From: Owenweeksia hongkongensis DSM 17368
Lineage (GTDB): Bacteria; Bacteroidota; Bacteroidia; Flavobacteriales; Schleiferiaceae
DNA: 48,078 nt
Assembly (NCBI GenBank): GCA_945865885.1
Contig: CAMBEZ010000013.1
Location: 1-48,078, forward strand
Direction of reading: 5' to 3'
Under the pieces are notes generated by a model. The model saw nothing but the letters and a program-made list of their open reading frames with translations. It was not told the origin of the DNA and made no database searches. Positions 39,627-48,078 of the stretch are shown one piece after another; position 1 is the first letter of the stretch, and each line of letters begins with the position of its first letter. The position numbers and the translations under genes were made by a program.

Positions 39627-41314
39627 TGAAGTATGCAAAATGGGTGGCTTTGGCCACGTTGGTAGTGGTTGCTGCAGGTGCTTCGGCCCAGCCCATTGGC
39701 GGTTCCATGGGCGGAGTGGATATTTTGGTGGTGGACCGATATAAGGCCAAAGTGCGCGAGGCCGTCAAAATCACCGGCCAGCCGGAGGTGAAAGACACCA
39801 CGGTACAGCCGTTACCGGTGAATATTCGGGTTCGTCCGCGTTTTGCAGCACCTAAAGTTCAGTTGGAGCCCATCCAGCCGATTTCCATTGGCAAGACGCG
39901 GTTGGAGCGCATGCCCAAGAACTATTTGCGCATGGGCGTGGGCAACTACGGATCTCCTGAGCTGGCCTTCGCGGTGGGAGCAGGGCGAACCACCAACGCT
40001 TCGTGGACGGTTAAAGCGGCGCACCAAAGCACCGTTACCGGTGTTCCTGTCGACACCCGGGTGTTTCTGGACAATGCCGCACAAGACAACCGAATTCAAG
40101 CCCGGTGGGTTCAGAACGTGGGCTCGGTGCGCTTGTCCACCGGGATGGAAGGCCAGAGCCAAATGGTTTCCTTTTACGGAGTTCCGCTGGATTCTGCCGT
40201 AAACTTGAAGGACACCAACACGCGTGCACCCCAGCGCTGGATGCATTCCGCCGGGGTTTCCGTTCAATTGGAGCCCCTCCGAACCGGTCGGAGAGCCGTT
40301 TTCTACGGCTTGAACACGGACTATAAATTCTTGTACGACGCCGTGGGCGCGACTCAGGAGCACCGCGCTCAATTGGGGGTAGATTTGCGCAAAAGGGTTC
40401 AAAACGTTCAGTTATTGTTTCCGATTTCCGCTTCTGCCTTGCAGATCAGTCAGGTTATGGGCGCAACCCGTTTGCTGGCGGTGGATTTTTCCCCGTCCAT
40501 TGCGGATACGGTGGGGCTGTTCCATTTTACGGCGGGTTTTAAAGTGACTCCCGTCTTTCGGCAGAGCCCGGGAACGGCCGTACCCACCAAGCTGTATGGT
40601 TTTCCCAACCTGCAAGCGACGGTGCCTTTGGTCAAAAACGTGATCAATATTTACGGAGGATTTGTGGGGTCGGTGAACACGGCCGGTTGGAGCGGCCTGT
40701 TGGGTCAAAATCCATGGATCAGCGAATTGACCGAATACCGCGAGACGGCCGAAACGCGCTTGTATGCGGGCTTCAACGGGCGCATTACGGGGCGTTTGGG
40801 CTACCAGTTGGGCCTGTCCTTGATCAGCAAAACCAACGCAGCGCAATTTTACCGAAATGCGGGAGGCTTCGCGCAGGATTCGGGCCGAATCTTTGTTGAA
40901 TTCGTGAATTGGACCAACGTGCAGCAACGCGCTGAGTTGTCCTACCAACATCCGGTAGGTTTGGAATTGCGCTCTTTTATGGAGCTCAACCGCTACCGCG
41001 GTGCGGGCGGAACCGTCGGCACCATTTACCACGTGCCTGCCTACGAGGCCGGGGTTCAAGGCTTGTTCAATTTAAAAGGCAAGGTTCGATTGGAGACCGA
41101 CCTGCGTTGGGTGGGTCCACGAGATGTTCCTGGTACCGCGGCCGATGCGTTGCCGTCCTATGTGGATTGGCGCATGGGGGTGTACTACCAGTACAACAAG
41201 CAATTGCAGGCGTATATCAACGGAACGAACCTTCTGAACAGCAAATATGCGCTTTGGCAAGGCTACACGGTTCAAGGTATTCGCGGGGTTTTGGGCTTGG
41301 CGTATAAGTTCTAA
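39626..41314 (+). CDS. Outer membrane beta-barrel protein, TonB-receptor-like without a plug
   Basis: A 562-residue protein with a signal peptide (about 1-22, VVVAAGASAQ). An N-terminal extension follows at about 30-100, rich in Pro and Val (RFAAPKVQLEPIQPISIGKT). The remainder alternates hydrophobic and aromatic strands like a TonB-dependent receptor barrel, with a late NGTNLLNSKYALWQGY segment and a terminal Phe (LGLAYKF). No plug domain or TonB-box is visible, so energy-coupled import is doubtful. It begins on the last base of the TPR gene's stop. The pair precedes gyrB, with a 166-bp gap. The function is unknown. Confidence 0.82.
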   Translation: MKYAKWVALATLVVVAAGASAQPIGGSMGGVDILVVDRYKAKVREAVKITGQPEVKDTTVQPLPVNIRVRPRFAAPKVQLEPIQPISIGKTRLERMPKNYLRMGVGNYGSPELAFAVGAGRTTNASWTVKAAHQSTVTGVPVDTRVFLDNAAQDNRIQARWVQNVGSVRLSTGMEGQSQMVSFYGVPLDSAVNLKDTNTRAPQRWMHSAGVSVQLEPLRTGRRAVFYGLNTDYKFLYDAVGATQEHRAQLGVDLRKRVQNVQLLFPISASALQISQVMGATRLLAVDFSPSIADTVGLFHFTAGFKVTPVFRQSPGTAVPTKLYGFPNLQATVPLVKNVINIYGGFVGSVNTAGWSGLLGQNPWISELTEYRETAETRLYAGFNGRITGRLGYQLGLSLISKTNAAQFYRNAGGFAQDSGRIFVEFVNWTNVQQRAELSYQHPVGLELRSFMELNRYRGAGGTVGTIYHVPAYEAGVQGLFNLKGKVRLETDLRWVGPRDVPGTAADALPSYVDWRMGVYYQYNKQLQAYINGTNLLNSKYALWQGYTVQGIRGVLGLAYKF

Positions 41315-41376
41315 ATCTCGATCGTTTGCTTGCGCGTTCACTTTCGGCATACGGCGCGTCTTTTCTGGTTGCAGAT

Positions 41377-41396
41377 TGTTGAAAACCTGTTGAAAA
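41377..41396 (+). other. Pair of DnaA-box-like 9-mers upstream of gyrB
   Basis: TGTTGAAAA occurs at 41377-41385 and again at 41388-41396, offset by 11 bp, about one helical turn. The reverse complement TTTTCAACA differs by one base from the DnaA-box consensus TTWTNCACA. The rest of the 41315-41480 gap holds only the gyrB -7 box. Binding by DnaA is a guess. Confidence 0.3.
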
Positions 41397-41445
41397 TAGT
41401 GGGTTTTGAAGGGGGTGGTACCGTGCTTTCGCGGGACCACCTTCT

Positions 41446-41453
41446 TATCTTTG
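41446..41453 (+). promoter_or_regulatory. -7 box TATCTTTG for gyrB
   Basis: A perfect TAnnTTTG match 27 nt before the ATG at 41481. No TTG at the standard -33 distance. Confidence 0.6.
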
Positions 41454-41456
41454 TAG

Positions 41457-43430
<1,974 letters not shown>

Positions 43431-43447
43431 AGCGCCGTTTCCGAGCG

Positions 43448-43455
43448 TAATTTTG
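43448..43455 (+). promoter_or_regulatory. -7 box TAATTTTG for mdh
   Basis: A perfect TAnnTTTG match 30 nt before the ATG at 43486, just after the gyrB stop. Confidence 0.55.
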
Positions 43456-43485
43456 CACAGCAATTCCGCATAAAAAACCCTTGTC

Positions 43486-44415
43486 ATGAAAATTACGGTC
43501 GTCGGTGCCGGCAACGTTGGTGCCACTTGCGCAGAAAACATCGCCCGATTGGAGCTTGCTCCTGAAGTAGTATTGTTGGACATCAAAGAGGGCTTTGCCG
43601 AGGGCAAGGCCATGGACATGATGCAAACCGCTGCCATCCAAGGTTGGAGCACACGCATCACGGGTACCACCGGTGACTACAGCAAAACGGCCAATTCGGA
43701 AGTGGTGGTCATCACCTCCGGAATTCCCCGCAAGCCGGGCATGACCCGCGAGGAGTTGATCGGTACCAACGCCGGCATTGTGAAGTCCGTGGTGGAAAAT
43801 GCATTGAAGTATTCACCCAATGCCACCATTGTGGTGATTTCCAACCCCATGGACACCATGACTTTTTTGGCGGCCCGCACCAGCGGATTGCCCAAAAATA
43901 AGGTCATTGGCATGGGCGGTATTTTGGACTCCAGTCGTTTCAAGTACTACTTGAGCCAAGCAATGGGCGTACCTTCCAATGATTTGCAAGGAACGGTAAT
44001 AGGCGGGCACGGAGACACCACCATGATTCCGTTGACGCGATTGGCGTCCTACCAAAGCAGCCCCGTTTCAGCGCATCTTTCTGAGGAGCTTTTGGCGAAG
44101 GCAAAGGCAGACACGATGGTGGGCGGCGCTACGTTGACCGGTTTGCTGGGAACGTCTGCGTGGTATGCCCCTGGGGCGGCCGGAGCAGCGTTGGTGGCCA
44201 GCATTGTGCGCGACGAAAAGCGGGTGTTTCCTTGCTGTGTGGCCTTGAACGGCGAATACGGTCAGTCGGATATCTGCTTGGGCGTGCCCGTAGTCGTAGG
44301 CAAGAACGGCTGGGAGAAGATTGTAACCTTGGATTTGACCGAGGCCGAGCAAGCGGAGTTCAACAAGAGCGCTGCGGCGGTTCGGTCGATGAATGCGGTA
44401 CTGGACACGCTGTAA
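43486..44415 (+). CDS. mdh: Malate dehydrogenase (LDH-like type)
   Basis: A 309-residue NAD-dependent enzyme of the TCA cycle that converts malate and oxaloacetate. It has the Rossmann motif VVGAGNVGA at residues 5-13, the cofactor acid in LLDIKEGFAEGKA, and the substrate arginines in ITSGIPRKPGMTREEL. ISNPMD and the catalytic histidine in GGHGDTTMIPLTR follow. The Arg in the mobile loop (IPRKPGM) marks malate rather than lactate specificity. Its last 56 bp overlap, on the opposite strand, the 3' end of the DCC-family gene, and its terminator lies further inside that gene. Confidence 0.96.
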   Translation: MKITVVGAGNVGATCAENIARLELAPEVVLLDIKEGFAEGKAMDMMQTAAIQGWSTRITGTTGDYSKTANSEVVVITSGIPRKPGMTREELIGTNAGIVKSVVENALKYSPNATIVVISNPMDTMTFLAARTSGLPKNKVIGMGGILDSSRFKYYLSQAMGVPSNDLQGTVIGGHGDTTMIPLTRLASYQSSPVSAHLSEELLAKAKADTMVGGATLTGLLGTSAWYAPGAAGAALVASIVRDEKRVFPCCVALNGEYGQSDICLGVPVVVGKNGWEKIVTLDLTEAEQAEFNKSAAAVRSMNAVLDTL

Positions 44416-44815
44416 GCGTATCGTTTTTACCAAACCAAGTGTACCGGTGGGCGGCAATCCATCGGTACATTTTTTTTGTGCCCCACTCCGGAACCCGGGC
44501 CAAAATGTTGCCCAAGAACGGGTACGGGGCCGGAAGTTCGCGGAGAATGGGGGGCAGGGCTTGGTGGGCTAGGTACCAGCGGTTTCCGTCCCAAAACGCA
44601 ACACCGTCCGCTTCCGGGTTGGGGTGTGGCGCAAAGTTGAGTACGGCTTGGCGATCGCGCCGTTTAAGCCAAGAAACCGTTGCGTTGCACAGGATACAAG
44701 GCCCGTCGTAGAGTACCCATTTTTCTTTTGGACCGAATGCGGGTAGGGGTTCCGGGTAAGGGCTTCCGGATGCTGCCGAGGGGTTGGTTGCTCTGGTGCT
44801 TGCGTCGTTTGTCAT
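44360..44815 (-). CDS. DCC-family (DUF393) thiol-disulfide oxidoreductase-like protein
   Basis: A 151-residue small protein. After a low-complexity Ser/Pro-rich start, residues 33-50 carry VLYDGPCILCNATVSWL, the DxxCxxC motif that names the family (Cys40 and Cys43). The typical later elements FAPHPNPEADGV, the Y-L-A-H region and MYRWIAAHRYTWFGK follow. The family adopts a thioredoxin-like fold with no settled function. The ATG at 44815 overlaps the stop of the upstream FG-GAP gene as ATGA. The last 18 codons run antisense into mdh. The conserved MYRWIAAHRY codons also form the mdh terminator hairpin. Confidence 0.85.
   Translation of the reverse strand: MTNDASTRATNPSAASGSPYPEPLPAFGPKEKWVLYDGPCILCNATVSWLKRRDRQAVLNFAPHPNPEADGVAFWDGNRWYLAHQALPPILRELPAPYPFLGNILARVPEWGTKKMYRWIAAHRYTWFGKNDTLTACPVPHSSTEPPQRSC
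44440..44477 (+). terminator. mdh terminator located inside the antisense DCC coding sequence
   Basis: A 12-bp stem (44440-44451 with 44458-44469, two G-U pairs) with a 6-nt loop is followed by eight T residues (44470-44477), 24 bp after the mdh stop. On the other strand these bases encode KKMYRWIAAHRYT of the DCC protein. Confidence 0.78.
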
Positions 44816-47466
44816 GGAACCACCATCAAGCGAGCAGCCTTCTGCCCGGAACGAAGCACATACATACCGGCAGGCCAATTCGAAGTCTGTACCGCATGCG
44901 GAGAACCGTCGGTCTGGCCGGATGCCATTACTTGGCCCGTGAGCGTTACCACTTGGTAGGGGCCGGGTGTGCCGGAAAACCAAAACTCTGCGTGCGCCGG
45001 GTTGGGCCAAATTTTGAGATCCAATGCCGTTGGTGGGGTTTCTTCCGACAGTCCAATGCGGAACGCCTCTCCGCGGAACAGGAGCAGTCCTCCGCTGCGG
45101 TTTCCCAAAGCCAACTCCGGGAATCCGTCTCCGTTGAAATCGCGCACGGCCGGAGCGTTGTTTCGTCCGGATTGAACCCAAAAACCCACTCGTTCCAAGG
45201 CTGGTGTTCCTATAAATTTAAAGTTGGGGCGGAGGAAATCACGGCCCAACAGGGGGAGGGTGCATCCTTGCGTGGTGAGGGCGTTGAAGGCAACGGCATC
45301 CCCGTAGGCGTGAGAACGAAAGGGGGTGGTGGTGCTTGCCAGTTGCACGTCAACAAACGGGAGGTTCTTGCTGAAGCAAATTTCCACCACCAAATTGCTG
45401 GCACCGTCCCAATCGAATGGGGTTTGCAGGGCGATGGTGTTGGGCCCAACGGACGGGACGTGCAAATAATCAAACACTTCCTTTAAGTTGCTCACAAAAC
45501 CGGTTAAACTGTCCAACGGCGTGGACCCCATGCGCACCGTAAATCCTTGACTCAAGTACTGCATGGTGCCGGGCAAGACTTCAAAACCCAAATGCGTAAA
45601 ACGGTACCGTCCGGTGCCCAATTCGCTCTTCTTGATGAGGTACTGGTGGCGTCCGGCTCTACGCGTTCCGCCAAACGGCGTTTGCAAAAAACCGTTGCCG
45701 GACAAGGTTCCGGTTCCCGCCTGCAGGGAAACGGCAGTGGATTGACCCAAAACGTGGGGCAATCCGGTGAATTCAACCACTCCCGAATCCGCGGTTCCAA
45801 CCACTAGGCGAACCGCACCTTGGGCGTCCACAAATCCACGTGGCACGGCCTTTCCGGCGAAGGTTCCGGACAAATCCGCACTGATCCCTCCCCACCGCAG
45901 CAAGGGCACATCCCATGCGGGCGATTGAGGGGATCCTGTGTTTTGGAGGTAGGTTATGTTTCCTTCAAAATTGCCCACCCAAAGATCCAGGTCCCCGTCT
46001 TGATCGACGTCGAACAACTCCGGGGTGGCGTCTTGGCCTACGTCCACATTCAACCAGTTGGGTACGGCGATTTGAAAACTGGGCGCAAAAAAACCGCCGG
46101 TGTTGGTGCAAAAAACCAACGTGCCGTCCCATCGGCCCACCACCAGGTCCAAATCCCCATCGCCGTCCAGATCCCCGGCCGTGGGCGCCAAGTCTCCCGT
46201 TCCAAAAGCAGTTTGTACCGCAGGAGCTACGGTGACGGGGAGGTCTGGCTTCCACCAAGGCTGGGCCACGGTTCCCGCATTGCGGTAAAACCGCAGTTTT
46301 CCTTCGGTACCAATCAGTAAATCCGGTTGCCCGTCTGTGTTCCAATCCGCGAACGACGGTACTGCGTGCTTCCCAAAATCCAGTTGATCTCGCTGCAAAA
46401 AAGAAGAGTCTTGCAGGGTCCAAACGGGACTTTGCGGCGTACCGGTGTTGCTGTACAGCCAGGTATTCTTGAGGTATGGACCCGAAATTAGGTTGGTTCC
46501 TACCACTACGTCCGTACTTCCGTCGTTGTTGGCATCAACCGTGGAAGGGCAGGGGAATGGGACGTTGATGCGGGTGTGGTTGGAAGGCCAGGCGGTATCT
46601 TGGGATTCAATATTGGCCAGTAGGACCGTGCCCACGTTGAAGCCGGCCACCGCGGTGGGGTAGCTCATGTCCCCCAAAAGCACATCTTTTTTGCCGTTTC
46701 CGTCCAAATCCAGTACCGCAAGTGCACTGCCGGAATGGAGGGTCTGTTCCGGAGCGGCCCAACTTCCGGTGCAAGCGTCTATGACCAAGGCATTGCTCAG
46801 GGGCTTGGACTCCAGAGCGTCGCCCCAGCAGTCGGTTTCCAACACAAACTGAAGGCCACACGACTGGGTGTTTTTGTGCCACTCAATACCAAAACCGGCC
46901 AATCCAAACGTGAGGATGTCCATATCTCCGTCGTTGTCGATGTCCTCCACTACGGGGCGGTCTGCGATGGAAACGTAGAGGTTTGACAAGCTGCCCGTGC
47001 CGTTGTCCGTTAGTATGAAGGGACCGGTTAAGGCCCACTGAAAGCGCACGGTGTTGCTGTCTCGGATGGCCTGGTACACGCCAATTCCCGGGTTGGCGCC
47101 ACAGAACAAATCAGCAAGTCCGTCGCAGTTGTAGTCCGCAAAAATCATCCATTCCCGAACTTTCGGAAAAAAGGTTACCCAGTCCCCGCGGTACGTGTAG
47201 CGGTTGGCCAAACGCTGCAAGGGGATCCATCGGTAGCCGTCGCGATCGAATCCGATTAAGTCCAAATTCCCGTCGTTGTCAAAATCCAACCGCCCAAATT
47301 GAATGGAATTCCACCCGCCGGCAAACCCCAACGGTAGGGAGTCTTGTGTGGAAGTCCCTACTTTGGCGGAGCGCCAAGGAGAAAACGAGGCAATGGGTTG
47401 GGCAACAAGGGCTGCCGTTGTTAAAAAAAGACCAACAAGAAGGGAAAATCGAACCGAATACAGCAT
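44812..47466 (-). CDS. FG-GAP/VCBS-repeat surface protein with type IX sorting domain
   Basis: An 884-residue exported protein. The signal peptide is MLYSVRFSLLVGLFLTTAAL (cleavage near AQ at 22-23). Eight calcium-loop-like repeats follow, spread over the chain: DFDNDGNLDL at 61-70, then DIDNDGDMDI, DLDGNGKKDV, DANNDGSTDV, DWNTDGQPDL, DLDGDGDLDL, DVDQDGDLDL and DFNGDGFPEL. Together they probably build an integrin-alpha-like beta-propeller. The last 75 residues form a type A sorting domain (LKIWPNPAHAEFWF, then WPAGMYVLRSG), so the protein should be exported by Sec and attached or secreted by the type IX system. Its ligand is unknown. The gene is divergent from secDF, and the DCC gene overlaps its stop. 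Confidence 0.9.
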   Translation of the reverse strand: MLYSVRFSLLVGLFLTTAALVAQPIASFSPWRSAKVGTSTQDSLPLGFAGGWNSIQFGRLDFDNDGNLDLIGFDRDGYRWIPLQRLANRYTYRGDWVTFFPKVREWMIFADYNCDGLADLFCGANPGIGVYQAIRDSNTVRFQWALTGPFILTDNGTGSLSNLYVSIADRPVVEDIDNDGDMDILTFGLAGFGIEWHKNTQSCGLQFVLETDCWGDALESKPLSNALVIDACTGSWAAPEQTLHSGSALAVLDLDGNGKKDVLLGDMSYPTAVAGFNVGTVLLANIESQDTAWPSNHTRINVPFPCPSTVDANNDGSTDVVVGTNLISGPYLKNTWLYSNTGTPQSPVWTLQDSSFLQRDQLDFGKHAVPSFADWNTDGQPDLLIGTEGKLRFYRNAGTVAQPWWKPDLPVTVAPAVQTAFGTGDLAPTAGDLDGDGDLDLVVGRWDGTLVFCTNTGGFFAPSFQIAVPNWLNVDVGQDATPELFDVDQDGDLDLWVGNFEGNITYLQNTGSPQSPAWDVPLLRWGGISADLSGTFAGKAVPRGFVDAQGAVRLVVGTADSGVVEFTGLPHVLGQSTAVSLQAGTGTLSGNGFLQTPFGGTRRAGRHQYLIKKSELGTGRYRFTHLGFEVLPGTMQYLSQGFTVRMGSTPLDSLTGFVSNLKEVFDYLHVPSVGPNTIALQTPFDWDGASNLVVEICFSKNLPFVDVQLASTTTPFRSHAYGDAVAFNALTTQGCTLPLLGRDFLRPNFKFIGTPALERVGFWVQSGRNNAPAVRDFNGDGFPELALGNRSGGLLLFRGEAFRIGLSEETPPTALDLKIWPNPAHAEFWFSGTPGPYQVVTLTGQVMASGQTDGSPHAVQTSNWPAGMYVLRSGQKAARLMVVP

Positions 47467-47471
47467 CCGTA

Positions 47472-47479
47472 TAAAGATA
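47472..47479 (-). promoter_or_regulatory. -7 box TATCTTTA for the FG-GAP surface protein gene
   Basis: One mismatch from TAnnTTTG (final A for G) on the minus strand, ending 5 nt before the ATG at 47466: another predicted leaderless mRNA. Confidence 0.5.
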
Positions 47480-47487
47480 CAATAAAC

Positions 47488-47495
47488 TATATTTG
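47488..47495 (+). promoter_or_regulatory. -7 box TATATTTG for secDF
   Basis: A perfect TAnnTTTG match 26 nt before the ATG at 47522. It lies just 8 bp from the divergent box at 47472-47479. Confidence 0.6.
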
Positions 47496-47521
47496 CCACC
47501 TTATTCCCAAAAGTGCATACC

Positions 47522-48078
47522 ATGCAGAACAAAGCGGTTATTCGCCTATTTGCCATTGCCTTCGCAGCGGCTTGTTTGTACGAGCTCTCTTTTACGTTTG
47601 TGGCGCAGCGCGTTGAAAGCCAGGCCAAAGAATACGCCCAAGGCGACCCCGTGAAGGAAAAGTCGTATTTGGATTCCATTGCTTCGTTCCCGGTTTACAA
47701 TTTGGGCATCGCCGAATACACCTACAAAGAAGTCAAAGGGCGTGAGATGAACTTGGGGCTGGACCTCCGTGGCGGCATGAACGTCATTTTGGAAGTGTCT
47801 GTGCGCGACGTATTGGTGGGACTGACCGGCAACTCCAAGGATCCGATGTTCTTGGATGCTTTGAGCAAGACCGACGCCCGTATGGCCAGCAGCCAGGGCG
47901 CTTACTTAGATGTATTTTTTCAAGAAATCGATGCCGTGCGCGGCGATCGCAAATTGAGCGACGTCGGCTTGTTTGGCACGAAAGACATGGCCGATCGCGT
48001 GGGCGTGGACGCTTCGGACGACGACGTCAAGAACACGGTTCGTGGTGACGTCAATGCTTCGATTGAAAACGTTTACAC
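47522..48078 (+). CDS. secDF: Protein translocase SecDF, N-terminal part (cut by window edge)
   Basis: The frame opens at the ATG at 47522 and stays open to the window end, giving 185 residues. It begins MQNKAVIRLFAIAFAAACLY, with a first membrane helix at about 6-26. The hallmark SecD sequence MNLGLDLRGGMNVILEVSV follows near residue 78. SecD/SecF use the proton gradient to help pull exported proteins through SecYEG; in Bacteroidota the two are normally one fused chain. The fusion cannot be verified because the gene is truncated here, so the symbol rests on family habit. It is divergent from the type IX cargo gene, whose product must also pass through Sec. Confidence 0.9.
   Translation, partial: MQNKAVIRLFAIAFAAACLYELSFTFVAQRVESQAKEYAQGDPVKEKSYLDSIASFPVYNLGIAEYTYKEVKGREMNLGLDLRGGMNVILEVSVRDVLVGLTGNSKDPMFLDALSKTDARMASSQGAYLDVFFQEIDAVRGDRKLSDVGLFGTKDMADRVGVDASDDDVKNTVRGDVNASIENVY

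Noticed and set aside
44815-45181. Upstream extension of the DCC-family gene
   Set aside because: The extra residues are Arg/Pro-rich shadow of the FG-GAP gene's sorting-domain region. The ATG at 44815 with its ATGA overlap is the natural start.

Overview
The window reads as a chromosomal segment of a Bacteroidota bacterium, most likely from the order Flavobacteriales. The evidence is the Bacteroidota -7 promoter element TAnnTTTG in front of many genes, with almost no Shine-Dalgarno signals. There is also a type IX secretion C-terminal sorting domain, two TonB-receptor-type outer membrane barrels, an Omp28-type lipoprotein, and gene neighbourhoods I associate with this order (rlmH/nadC, pyrG-yidC, gyrB-mdh near secDF). 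The coding DNA is GC-rich for that order, so a genus cannot be named from sequence alone. I see no phage, insertion sequence, CRISPR array, rRNA or tRNA.

Positions 1-8267 hold the tail of an unidentified plus-strand gene and then a long minus-strand block. Read 5'->3' it runs: short-chain dehydrogenase, 2-oxoglutarate/Fe(II) oxygenase, ABC exporter, DivIC-like division protein, a single-chain methylmalonyl-CoA mutase (small and large subunits fused), and its chaperone GTPase MeaB. Positions 8379-11617 carry rpmH and carB, each followed by a hairpin terminator.

Positions 11680-20270 form a surface-glycan region in two divergent arms. The minus arm encodes a YfhO-type membrane protein, a GT4 glycosyltransferase and a polytopic membrane protein. 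The plus arm encodes a sulfotransferase, a Wzx/MATE-like flippase and a second GT4 enzyme. Overlapping starts and stops inside each arm suggest co-translation. A sulfated, lipid-linked glycan product is an inference.

Positions 20300-29930 contain housekeeping genes: nadC, a YihY/BrkB membrane protein and a DUF2147 protein on minus; rlmH, holA, a TonB-dependent receptor, pyrG and yidC on plus. Positions 30063-36514 hold an exo/endonuclease-phosphatase family protein, an Omp28-type lipoprotein, queA, a fusion of two glycosyltransferase domains, and ftsE. Positions 36585-44415 hold a 1013-residue TPR protein and a plug-less outer membrane barrel sharing one base, then gyrB and mdh. The end of the window carries a DCC-family thiol protein whose 3' end overlaps mdh in antisense, a large FG-GAP/VCBS-repeat type IX cargo protein, and the start of secDF.

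The main points of interest are the MutA-MutB fusion, the frequency of -7 boxes ending only 4-9 nt before a start codon (predicting leaderless mRNAs), the mdh terminator embedded in the DCC coding sequence, the tandem glycosyltransferase fusion, and the uncharacterised TPR/barrel pair upstream of gyrB. No clearly new defence or mobile system was found.
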